Shown: in pieces, positions 7,289 through 14,102 of the stretch
How the letters are laid out: each line of letters starts with the position of its first letter
Numbering within the stretch: the stretch's first letter is position 1
Source: CAIKBL01 sp043734785
GTDB taxonomy: Bacteria; Pseudomonadota; Gammaproteobacteria; Ga0077536
Assembly: GCA_043734785.1 (NCBI GenBank)
Contig: JAYTEX010000239.1
Span: 1-22,267, forward strand
Reading direction: 5' to 3'
Length of the DNA stretch: 22,267 nt
Translations under genes and position numbers: made by a program
The notes under the pieces: model-generated
Seen by the model: the letters and a program-made list of their open reading frames with translations, nothing else
The model's database searches: none
Told to the model about the DNA's origin: nothing

Positions 7289-7872
7289 AGCGCCATCTCC
7301 TTCGGGCTGGGTGAGGATTCATCCAAATCTTGCCACTCGTAATACGTGGTCAAAGTGGGATGCCGAGCATAGCCAAACTTCTGCCAGCTCGCATCGAGCG
7401 GCACATAATCAGCGGGCCGTCGCGGGTGATCAACAGGCCGTATGACCGCGCACAAGGCCATCCAGCGAAAGCTACCCAACGCGCGGGCATGCTGTTCGCG
7501 CGCTTCGAAAAACTCGCGATAGATTCCTCGCCCCCGGTAATCGGACAGCAAGACCGATTCGCCGCAGTAGAAAATCTCCGCCGGGTTATAGCCCGCGGTG
7601 CGAAACGCGCGCCCGACCTTCTCGGTTTCCGCCGCGAGTGGCAGCCCGGTCGAGGCGCCGATCACGCGCTCGCCGTCGCGCACCAACACCGCCACGCTAT
7701 CGAGGCACTTGAGGTATGTCGCAAGGTACTGCTCTTCATAGGCCAGCGACCCCTTGTAGAGATAGGGAAACTCGCGAAACACTTCAATCCGTAAGCGCGC
7801 CAAATCAGAGACCCGTGCCGCAAAAGCCGGGTCGCGGCCAGTCAGGATTTCAATCGCGAGCGAGCCCGACAT
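7270..7872 (-). CDS. GNAT-family N-acetyltransferase
   Basis: 200 residues, one GNAT domain. The acetyl-CoA pyrophosphate-binding motif is seen as V-L-L-S-D-Y-R-G-R-G-I-Y (107-118). Before it are the beta strands S-V-A-V-L-V-R-D-G and V-I-G-A-S-T-G-L. The acceptor is unknown. The ATG (7872-7870) shares one base with the TGA of the upstream SnoaL-like gene (TGATG). Its own 3' end overlaps the nitrilase start by 19 bases, so all three are likely translated as a unit. Because GNAT and nitrilase domains occur fused in this order in other bacteria, the two probably act on one substrate, for example acetylation followed by amide cleavage; this is inference. Confidence 0.88.
   Translation of the reverse strand: MSGSLAIEILTGRDPAFAARVSDLARLRIEVFREFPYLYKGSLAYEEQYLATYLKCLDSVAVLVRDGERVIGASTGLPLAAETEKVGRAFRTAGYNPAEIFYCGESVLLSDYRGRGIYREFFEAREQHARALGSFRWMALCAVIRPVDHPRRPADYVPLDASWQKFGYARHPTLTTYYEWQDLDESSPSPKEMALWLKTL
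7297..7302 (-). promoter_or_regulatory. Shine-Dalgarno AAGGAG that fixes the TTG start of the nitrilase gene
   Basis: AAGGAG on the minus strand sits inside the last codons of the GNAT gene, eight bases before TTG 7288. It supports translation of the nitrilase from TTG within a 19-base gene overlap. Confidence 0.7.
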
Positions 7873-8279
7873 CAGCCACCGACCTGGGTGATCCAGTCCG
7901 GCAGGTTGTAGTAGTTGCTGATCCGCGCGATTTTACCCTCGCGGATCTCGAAGAACGCGCCCGCCGGCAAGCGATAGGTTTGTGCGCTCGCGGGCGGCAG
8001 GCCTTCGTCGGTCGCCAGGTAGGTGCCGAGCACGGTGAACTCCGCCGCCGCGCGGCACCCATCATCGCTCGCCATGACCACGAGGTCGGCGAGTTGTTCG
8101 CGGTAGCAACGAATCATATGCTGCATGAACGCGCCGAAGGCCGCCTTACCGCACTCTCGCCTGCCCTGGTTGAGGTCATGCGCCACGTCGTCCGTTAGCA
8201 GTCCGAGAAAGGTCTCCATATCCCCCGCATTGAAGGCGGTGTAGTAGCGTTCAATGAGGGTTACGGCGTGTTCGCGCAT
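7872..8279 (-). CDS. SnoaL/ketosteroid-isomerase-like protein (NTF2 fold)
   Basis: 135 residues from ATG 8279. The opening M-R-E-H-A-V-T-L-I-E-R-Y-Y-T-A-F-N-A-G-D and the strand F-L-G-L-L-T-D-D-V are typical of the NTF2-like cone fold shared by ketosteroid isomerases and SnoaL cyclases. It matches the ketosteroid-isomerase-related group (I recall TIGR02096), whose function is not established. The longer reading from 8330 would add 17 residues with no family match; the chosen start has GGAA a few bases upstream. It is the first gene of the SnoaL-GNAT-nitrilase operon, so a small metabolite of that pathway is a reasonable ligand. Steroid activity is not implied. Confidence 0.85.
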   Translation of the reverse strand: MREHAVTLIERYYTAFNAGDMETFLGLLTDDVAHDLNQGRRECGKAAFGAFMQHMIRCYREQLADLVVMASDDGCRAAAEFTVLGTYLATDEGLPPASAQTYRLPAGAFFEIREGKIARISNYYNLPDWITQVGG

Positions 8280-8409
8280 CTGACAATTCCAACCATCATG
8301 GGGGTTGCCATCATACTTCAGCGTCGGCAAGACGCTTGGTTCTCGCCAGTGGGTTGAACTTCGCGGCGGCCGTGACTCGCGTGTGTCTTAGAATACTGAG
8401 AGAACCGCT

Positions 8410-8429
8410 CTGCCTAATCGATCAGGCAG
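8410..8429. other. Near-perfect 20-bp palindrome in an intergenic region
   Basis: CTGCCTAATCGATCAGGCAG is symmetric except for one A/C pair around the ATCGAT centre. It lies 27 bases beyond the stop of the small membrane-protein gene (-) and 131 bases upstream of the SnoaL-like start (-). It could be an operator for the SnoaL-GNAT-nitrilase operon or the 3' hairpin of the upstream operon. No T tract follows on the minus strand, which argues against a classic terminator. The rest of 8280-8455 shows nothing recognisable. Confidence 0.4.
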
Positions 8430-8455
8430 CAAAACTTAGGGGCCAGGATTGGGGC

Positions 8456-8803
8456 CTATTCAATGGGGACCACGTGCGTGGCGAGGGACAGGATTTTTGC
8501 CCCGTCGTGGCGCACGTTGCAGCGATAACTTTCGCGTTCCATTCGATAGACTTCCTTGGTCGCGATCACTTCCAGTGAGTCGGGGCCTTCACCCTGCAAT
8601 TCGAACTCTGCTTCGAGCGCCGCCAACGTGAAGTCTTTGACCACATCACCCGGTTTGAACTGTGCACACAGTGCCTCCGCGCTCGCCTGTGCCTGCTTGG
8701 CTTGCCACTGTTGGTAGGCCGCCGCCAATGCCAGCGCAAGTACTGGCGGCAAAAACTTCGCAAACGTGCGTGGAATCCTTCGCTTCGGCGCTGGCAATTT
8801 CAT
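8456..8803 (-). CDS. Small membrane-anchored hypothetical protein
   Basis: 115 residues. A basic N terminus (K-L-P-A-P-K-R-R-I-P-R) precedes one hydrophobic segment at about 17-32 (F-L-P-P-V-L-A-L-A-L-A-A-A-Y). The rest is a small soluble, probably periplasmic, domain with two cysteines (C45, C89). It contains F-K-P-G-D-V-V-K-D-F and ends in a beta-rich stretch. I do not recognise the family. The ATG at 8803 overlaps the TGA of the DUF3147 gene as ATGA, which suggests coupled translation; the frame is open further upstream but there it lies inside that gene. Last gene of a four-gene operon. Confidence 0.72.
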   Translation of the reverse strand: MKLPAPKRRIPRTFAKFLPPVLALALAAAYQQWQAKQAQASAEALCAQFKPGDVVKDFTLAALEAEFELQGEGPDSLEVIATKEVYRMERESYRCNVRHDGAKILSLATHVVPIE

Positions 8804-9153
8804 CCCGGATTCACGCCCAGACGAGGTAACACCACCATCATGGCGCCGTAGGCAACGGCCGTCAAACCGCACGCCACCAACAAGGCCCACACAAATGTGA
8901 CCCCGCGATCGAGGAGCATGGGCAGGGTGATGAACAAAGCCAGTGACGGCAGCACCAGCCAGAAAATGCCGCGCGCGAGCGCCGCGATTTGCACCACACT
9001 GCCGGTGTCGTGATAAAGCCAGCAGAAGGCAAGGATGGAGGTGATAGGGAGTGACGCCAGGATGGCGCCGAGCCAGGTACTGCGCTTGGCAGCTTCACTG
9101 ATGAGCACGATGATCAGTGCGCTTATGCTGAACTTCACGAAGAACTGCAACAT
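8800..9153 (-). CDS. DUF3147 family integral membrane protein
   Basis: 117 residues with four predicted membrane segments, at about 5-21, 28-47, 59-80 and 86-110. The sequence S-E-A-A-K-R-S-T-W-L-G-A-I-L-A-S-L-P between the first two is the characteristic part of the DUF3147 family. The family has no established biochemical role. It lies six bases after the methyltransferase and overlaps the next gene by four bases (ATGA). Its pairing with a small anchored protein suggests the two could form a membrane complex, which is inference. Confidence 0.82.
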   Translation of the reverse strand: MLQFFVKFSISALIIVLISEAAKRSTWLGAILASLPITSILAFCWLYHDTGSVVQIAALARGIFWLVLPSLALFITLPMLLDRGVTFVWALLVACGLTAVAYGAMMVVLPRLGVNPG

Positions 9154-9159
9154 ATTCGA

Positions 9160-9966
9160 TCAACCCGCCCGCGCCGTGCACACCACGGCCTGCATCGGGC
9201 TCTCGAACGGCGCGCGGCCACCGAGCGTGGCAAGTACATCGGTCACCTGCAAAATCACGGCGTCTAAATCAAGACCGCGTTCCGTCAGCGCGGACGCGAC
9301 CGGCGAACCGCGCACCATGCCGGTCGCCAGCGCCAACGCTGATGAACTGCGTGCGATCAGCGGGATGGTTTCGAGCGTGATGTCGGTGAAGCCGTGATCG
9401 CGAAGCAGCCCCCGCAATACATCGTGATCTGAAAACGCGAAGGGCACGGTGAAGAATTGCGGCGGATCACTTGGCGACATCGCGCCAATGGTGCGATGAA
9501 CGGCGGCCGCAAACGGATTCGCGGCCAGGGTATCCCATACGTTGAATATCCAGTGTCCGCGGGGTCTGAGTACCCGCCGGACTTCACCGAATAGCGCGGG
9601 CTTGTCGGGCGCAAACATGACGCCGAACTGACACACCACGGCCTCGAAACTGGCCGTGTCAAAGGGCAGTGCTGTCAAATCCGCGACCTGCCAGTGGGTG
9701 TTGGGCAGCGGGCCCACATGGGCCTGCGCGTATTGCAGCATGGCCGGCGCCAGATCGCTGGCCACTAACGCTGCGTCTGGCGCGAGTGCGGCGCGGAGCG
9801 CGCGGGTCACAATGCCGCTCCCGCAGGCACATTCGAGCACTTGCCGCGCGCCGGTCGCCGCCGCGCGTTGCGCGATGTCCCGCGCGTAGGGCTCAAACAT
9901 CACGGGGCCCATGTAGCGATCGTAGTACTCCGGGATGGAGCCCACGAAGCTGGTGTTATCTTGCAT
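9160..9966 (-). CDS. Class I SAM-dependent methyltransferase (UbiE-like)
   Basis: 268 residues. SAM-binding motif I is V-L-E-C-A-C-G-S-G-I-V-T (43-54). An acidic residue follows in V-A-S-D-L-A-P-A-M-L, then motif II/III around F-E-A-V-V-C-Q-F-G-V-M-F and L-R-P-R-G-H-W-I-F-N-V-W-D. The order and lengths fit the methyltransferase-11/UbiE type acting on small molecules; the substrate is unknown. AAGGAG lies seven bases before the ATG. Only three bases separate it from the upstream dehydrogenase gene, so the two are almost certainly co-transcribed. Confidence 0.9.
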   Translation of the reverse strand: MQDNTSFVGSIPEYYDRYMGPVMFEPYARDIAQRAAATGARQVLECACGSGIVTRALRAALAPDAALVASDLAPAMLQYAQAHVGPLPNTHWQVADLTALPFDTASFEAVVCQFGVMFAPDKPALFGEVRRVLRPRGHWIFNVWDTLAANPFAAAVHRTIGAMSPSDPPQFFTVPFAFSDHDVLRGLLRDHGFTDITLETIPLIARSSSALALATGMVRGSPVASALTERGLDLDAVILQVTDVLATLGGRAPFESPMQAVVCTARAG

Positions 9967-9969
9967 GCC

Positions 9970-10854
9970 TCAACTCCTTGTCGGTAAACCGGCGGCTTCG
10001 GCGCTCAGGCGCGCGATACCGGCCCAATCGAAATCCCCATAACCGCGCGCAATCGCCGTCATATATTGATCGTGCAACAGGCCCGCCAGCGGCATCGGAA
10101 CCATCGCCGCATCTGCCGCCGCCTGCACGAGGCGGACGTCTTTAAGACCCAGGGTCAACTTGAAGCCCGCGGGTTCGAACACATCGCTCGCCACCAGCCC
10201 ACCGTATATTTTATACACTGGCGCCGGAAACACCGTATTCGTCATGACTTCGAGGAACTGTTCCGGTTGCAGGCCGTGTTTGCGGACCAGCGCGAAGGCT
10301 TCACCCAATGTCTCGATCATCGAGGCCAACATAAAATTGCCCGAAACCTTGACGACATTCGCAGCACGCGGCTGATCGCCGACGATGAAAGTACGCTGCC
10401 CCATTGCGTTGAACAGCGGTTCGCAACGCGTCAAGGCTGCAGCACTCCCGGCGGCGATGATGAACAGTTGCGCGGCGGCGGCGGCGGGCGGGCGACCGAA
10501 TACCGGCGCTGACAGGTACTCTCGTCCAGCAGCCGCGTGCACTGCGGTCAGTCGATCAGCCAGTGCCACACTGATCGTCGCCATTGAAACGTGCACGGTG
10601 TCTGGGCGCAGGGCCGCAATGAAATTGGATTCCAGGATCACCTGCTCAACGGCGGCATCGTCAGCCAGCATGCTGATCACGATGTCTTGCCGGGCACATT
10701 GCGCGGGTTCGGCGGCGACTGTGGCGCCGTGTGCCTGTAATTCTGCGACTCTCCCTGGCGTGCGATTCCAGATCGTGACCGTATGCCCTGCCTTGAGCAG
10801 GTTGCGCACCATGCCGAGCCCCATAGCGCCGATGCCGATGAATCCTACCTGCAT
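9970..10854 (-). CDS. Beta-hydroxyacid dehydrogenase (3-hydroxyisobutyrate dehydrogenase family)
   Basis: 294 residues. An N-terminal Rossmann domain begins F-I-G-I-G-A-M-G-L-G-M (5-15), with W-N-R-T at 29-32. Arg31 after the second strand suggests a preference for NADP. The C-terminal helical domain carries the catalytic Lys169 in V-K-V-S-G-N-F-M with Asn173. The substrate loop reads S-A-P-V-F-G-R-P-P, where classical 3-hydroxyisobutyrate enzymes have P-V-S-G-G. That places it in the glyoxylate/succinic-semialdehyde-reductase-like or imine-reductase-like part of the family, so the substrate is open. The start is ATG with GAGGAG five bases upstream. First gene of the four-gene minus operon, divergent from the LLM gene across 153 bases that must hold both promoters. 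Confidence 0.9.
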   Translation of the reverse strand: MQVGFIGIGAMGLGMVRNLLKAGHTVTIWNRTPGRVAELQAHGATVAAEPAQCARQDIVISMLADDAAVEQVILESNFIAALRPDTVHVSMATISVALADRLTAVHAAAGREYLSAPVFGRPPAAAAAQLFIIAAGSAAALTRCEPLFNAMGQRTFIVGDQPRAANVVKVSGNFMLASMIETLGEAFALVRKHGLQPEQFLEVMTNTVFPAPVYKIYGGLVASDVFEPAGFKLTLGLKDVRLVQAAADAAMVPMPLAGLLHDQYMTAIARGYGDFDWAGIARLSAEAAGLPTRS

Positions 10855-11007
10855 AATGACTCCTCATTAGATTTAGCCGCGAACTGGGGACTAACACGGG
10901 TTGTTCTTGGCGGGTTGCGCATGGTGAGCGGCCCCCCAGTCTTAAGGTTACACTCCGGCGGTCGCGACGACGACCAACCTAGGCTATCACCAGAAGGGGA
11001 GAGACGT

Positions 11008-11997
11008 ATGAATCCGGTTAAGTTTGGCGTATTCCTGTTGCCCGAGACCATCGCCGTGGCGCAGGCGGCGGCCCAGCGCGCAGAGCGCGAAGGCTTTTTT
11101 TCAGCGTCTGTAAACGATCACTTTTATTCTCCATTGGGGTCACCACAATCCCCCCAACTCGAATGCTTCACGACCTTGACCGCGATGGCCGCCGTGACTA
11201 AAACGATTCGACTGGTCCCCGCAGTCGCCGCCATTTCATTCCGGACCCCGCCGCTGCTGACCAAAATCATGACCTCGGTCGATCTCGCGAGTAACGGCCG
11301 TTTCATCGCGGGTCTTGGCGCGGGTTGGCAGCCGACCGAGTATCACGCCCACAATTACCCGTTTCCGCCGACCTCGGTGCGTCTCGAGCAGCTCGATGAG
11401 ACCATTCAGATTATGAAAGCGATGTGGACGCAGCCCGAGCCGACCTACAAGGGCAAGCATTTCTCTATCGAAAAAGCGTACAACAATCCGCGCAGTGTGC
11501 AGCACCCGCACCCACCGATCATGTTGGGCGGCTCGGGCACCGGTCTGCTTAAGATCGCCGCGCGCGAAGCGACTATTCTCAACATCATTCCACCGACCGG
11601 CAACGGTAAGGATTTCGTCAACGACCCCGTCGCCACCGTGAAGTTCGACCTGCCGACCCTGAAAAAGCGCATCGCGTTGTTGCACCAGTTCATGCGGGAC
11701 GGTGGTCGCGATCCAAGCGAAATGGAACTGGGAGGTTTGGTGTTGCTCGGCCTCTCGCGTGATCCGAATGCGCCCGCCTTGCGGCAACTCGCGACCCAAT
11801 TGGGCTTTCCTGATTACGCCACGGCGCAGGCCTCGCCGGTGGCAATTCTCGGCACGCCCGAGGAAGCCAAGCGCGAGTTGCACCACCGGATCAAAGAAAC
11901 AGGCGTGACCTACTACATCTTCTTCGTGGCATCGGAGGAATCCCAGGACTTATTCGTGAACGAAGTGATGCCGGAATTCGCCAATGTGCGGGGTTGA
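11008..11997 (+). CDS. LLM-class F420/FMN-dependent oxidoreductase (luciferase-like)
   Basis: 329 residues, a single (beta/alpha)8 luciferase-like domain. Recognisable parts are V-N-D-H-F near 35-39, D-L-A-S-N-G-R-F-I-A-G-L-G-A-G-W at 92-107, and H-P-H-P-P-I-M-L-G-G-S-G-T-G at 166-179. Such proteins oxidise or mono-oxygenate organic substrates using FMN supplied by a reductase, or use F420; no reductase gene is visible nearby. The start is ATG with A-G-G-G-G-A-G-A upstream. The frame is open to 10783, but that part overlaps the divergent gene and has no ribosome site. It leads a plus-strand cluster with a VOC protein, an amidohydrolase and an SDR; a 168-base gap follows it. Confidence 0.9.
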   Translation: MNPVKFGVFLLPETIAVAQAAAQRAEREGFFSASVNDHFYSPLGSPQSPQLECFTTLTAMAAVTKTIRLVPAVAAISFRTPPLLTKIMTSVDLASNGRFIAGLGAGWQPTEYHAHNYPFPPTSVRLEQLDETIQIMKAMWTQPEPTYKGKHFSIEKAYNNPRSVQHPHPPIMLGGSGTGLLKIAAREATILNIIPPTGNGKDFVNDPVATVKFDLPTLKKRIALLHQFMRDGGRDPSEMELGGLVLLGLSRDPNAPALRQLATQLGFPDYATAQASPVAILGTPEEAKRELHHRIKETGVTYYIFFVASEESQDLFVNEVMPEFANVRG

Positions 11998-12165
11998 GCG
12001 CGCCCAGTCGCAACGCAGCATGCGCGCCTACCGGGAACACCGCTTGGCGATGATGGCACTCCTCGCGTGGGAGGATTATGCTCGGTGCGAGCAGGGTGGA
12101 TTCTGCGCTGCCCCAAGCCCACACAATATTTCCTGTGATCAATGCTAGAACGATAGGAGCGGCCC
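11998..12165. other. 168-base gap between the LLM and VOC genes with small hairpins
   Basis: Two short stems are visible: TCCTC-GCGTGG-GAGGA near 12059-12074, and GCTC-GGTGC-GAGC just after it. Neither has a T tract. They could attenuate read-through or stabilise the 5' end of the VOC-amidohydrolase-SDR message. The VOC ribosome site AGGAG is at the right edge. No gene is supported. Confidence 0.3.
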
Positions 12166-12861
12166 ATGGCCAAACTAAACGGGGTTCATCACATCGCGAT
12201 CATGACCGCCGATGTCAAAACTCAAATTGAATTCTTCTCGGATGTCCTTGGCATGAAGCTCGCGGCGCTGTACTGGATGCATAACGTGGAGGGTTATTTT
12301 CACGCCTTCATGGAATTGAATCCAAGTTGTTCAGTGGCGTTTGTGTTCTCGCCTGCGGTCAAAGATATTCCAGTCGAGTTCGGCGTGTCGCATGCCGGTA
12401 ATCCGGTCAAGCCGTGCTCGCCGGGGGTGATGCAACATCTCGCTTTCAATGTCGACAACGACGTGGAACTGCTGGCGATGCGTGACCGCATTCGGGCCAA
12501 GGGTGTGCGCGTGATGGGGCCACTTGATCACGGGTTTTGCAAATCGATTTACTTCGGCGGCCCGGAGAATTTGGTCCTGGAAGTCTCAACTTCTGAAGCC
12601 GCAATTAATGCCGAGGCCTGGATCGATCCGGAAGTCGTCAAACTGAATGGGATTTCACCGGAGGAATTGGCTCGCTACAAAAATCCGGCGGCATACAAAA
12701 ATGCGGGGGTGCCGGTAACCCAGCCCCAGGCAGGCACCGGCCGACCTGAGTACACGCACATGGATCCGGCTTTCGCCGGTGCGTTCGATCTGCCCGACGA
12801 GGTGGTGACGCGCGAATTGAGCGAGACCACGCCACCGGTCGACCTGGCAAACGCCGCGTAA
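12166..12861 (+). CDS. VOC-family protein (glyoxalase/extradiol-dioxygenase-like)
   Basis: 231 residues. A vicinal-oxygen-chelate fold is shown by V-H-H-I-A-I (7-12), F-F-S-D-V-L-G-M (23-30), M-Q-H-L-A-F-N-V (89-96) and E-N-L-V-L-E-V-S (134-141). His8 or His9, His91 and Glu139 fall at the positions of the two-His-one-Glu metal site of extradiol dioxygenases and related VOC enzymes. D-H-G-F-C-K-S-I-Y-F-G-G-P resembles the substrate-channel loop of that group. A C-terminal extension of about 80 residues, rich in Pro and Glu, follows the core. Reaction unknown: ring cleavage, epimerisation or lyase chemistry are all possible. The start is ATG with AGGAG seven bases upstream, and the amidohydrolase follows after 43 bases. 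Confidence 0.87.
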   Translation: MAKLNGVHHIAIMTADVKTQIEFFSDVLGMKLAALYWMHNVEGYFHAFMELNPSCSVAFVFSPAVKDIPVEFGVSHAGNPVKPCSPGVMQHLAFNVDNDVELLAMRDRIRAKGVRVMGPLDHGFCKSIYFGGPENLVLEVSTSEAAINAEAWIDPEVVKLNGISPEELARYKNPAAYKNAGVPVTQPQAGTGRPEYTHMDPAFAGAFDLPDEVVTRELSETTPPVDLANAA

Positions 12862-12904
12862 GCGGTCATTCAGTGCACTAACTGTTCATTCGAGGGAGAA
12901 CAAC

Positions 12905-14059
12905 ATGACGACCCCTGTCGATACTGCCGGTGCCATTGATGCCGATGGCCACATTCTCGAGCCACCCGATCTGTGGGAAAAATATCTCGAGCCGCAGTAT
13001 CGATCGCGTGCGATCCGGCTGCGCACGAATAGCGAGGGGCTCGAGTACTTCGAATACAACGGCAAGCCCTCCATCCTGATGCCCGCGGGGTTCGCGGGAT
13101 CACTGGGGGGAATGGGCGCGACGGATATCCTTCCCTCGCCGGCCCGCACCTATTTGCGCGGCGCGCCGTTTGGATCGATGGATCCTAAAGAGCGCCTTGC
13201 GCGGCTCGATAAGGAGGGCCTCGCCAAAGCGGTGTTGTACCCAACTTTGGGAATTTTGTGGGAACCGGAGGTGCGCGAGCCGGAAATCGCGGCCGCCTAC
13301 ACGCGTGCGTACAATCGTTGGATTATGGATTTTTGCGCGGACTCCGGTGGGCGCTTAGTGCCGATCGCGCATATCTCCCTGTCCGATCCGACGCTCGCCG
13401 CCCAAGAGACCGAGCGCGCCCTCGAGGCGGGCGCAAAAGGGATTTTCTTTCACCCCTTCACCTGGACCAAAAAGTCACCCGGCCACCCGGATTATGCCCG
13501 AGTGTGGGCGATTGCCCAGGAACACGGCGCACCCGTGGCCTTACATCCCACGGTCGATCCGCCGTCTCTCGATGTACATCGGCGGTTCGATGAACTCGCG
13601 CAGAAAGAAACTTTCGAGTTCACCTGGTACTTCGACGTGCTGGTTCAGCAGGGCATGCAACAGGCATTCGTGTCTCTGTTTCACTACAATATTTTCGATC
13701 GCTTTCCGAAAGTCAAAGTCGTGGTGCTGGAATCGCAGGCCGGCTGGATCGGGCCATTGGTCGATCGCATGGACGCTGTTTCCAAAGGCCCGCTGATGCC
13801 GAAGCGCAGCATGAAGGAATTGCCGAGCACTTATTTCAAACGCCAGTGCTATGTCTCGATCGATCCCGACGAACGGGCCATCGCCGGGGTCATTCCTTTC
13901 ATGGGCGACGATCGGTTCTTCTGGGCCTCGGATTTTCCGCACCCGGATCACACCGCCGAATATATGCACGAACTCAAAGAGATGCTAAGTCCTCTACCGG
14001 AGAGTTCGCGACGTAAAATTCTGTTCGGCAATGTCCGAGAAGCTTATGGCTTGCACTGA
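12905..14059 (+). CDS. Metal-dependent amidohydrolase (Amidohydro_2, ACMSD-like)
   Basis: 384 residues, TIM-barrel hydrolase of the Amidohydro_2 family. This family includes aminocarboxymuconate-semialdehyde and resorcylate decarboxylases as well as C-C and C-N hydrolases. The metal pair at the first strand is in I-D-A-D-G-H-I-L-E (D14, H16). Further candidate ligands are His183 (F-F-H-P-F), His214 (A-L-H-P-T) and Asp343 (A-S-D-F-P-H-P). V-V-L-E-S-Q-A-G-W-I near 275-285 is a typical family signature. The start is ATG after G-A-G-G-G-A-G-A. Together with a VOC protein, an LLM oxidoreductase and an SDR it suggests a degradative route with an oxygenation step and a decarboxylation or hydrolysis step. 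The substrate cannot be read from the sequence. Confidence 0.9.
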   Translation: MTTPVDTAGAIDADGHILEPPDLWEKYLEPQYRSRAIRLRTNSEGLEYFEYNGKPSILMPAGFAGSLGGMGATDILPSPARTYLRGAPFGSMDPKERLARLDKEGLAKAVLYPTLGILWEPEVREPEIAAAYTRAYNRWIMDFCADSGGRLVPIAHISLSDPTLAAQETERALEAGAKGIFFHPFTWTKKSPGHPDYARVWAIAQEHGAPVALHPTVDPPSLDVHRRFDELAQKETFEFTWYFDVLVQQGMQQAFVSLFHYNIFDRFPKVKVVVLESQAGWIGPLVDRMDAVSKGPLMPKRSMKELPSTYFKRQCYVSIDPDERAIAGVIPFMGDDRFFWASDFPHPDHTAEYMHELKEMLSPLPESSRRKILFGNVREAYGLH

Positions 14060-14102
14060 ACGGACCGCACTGCGCTGCAGTCCGCATTCTGAGGAGAACG
14101 AT

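Noticed and set aside
6695..7342. 215-codon plus-strand frame over the nitrilase gene
   Set aside because: Antisense to the Lys and Cys of the nitrilase triad. No ribosome site and no domain.
10855..11007. Promoter search in the divergent dehydrogenase-LLM region
   Set aside because: Candidates such as TACACT near the plus gene had no -35 at a workable distance, so no promoter is claimed.
11236..11886. 216-codon minus-strand frame over the LLM gene
   Set aside because: The composition is His/Arg/Gln-rich, as in antisense reading of coding DNA, while the plus frame has clear LLM motifs.
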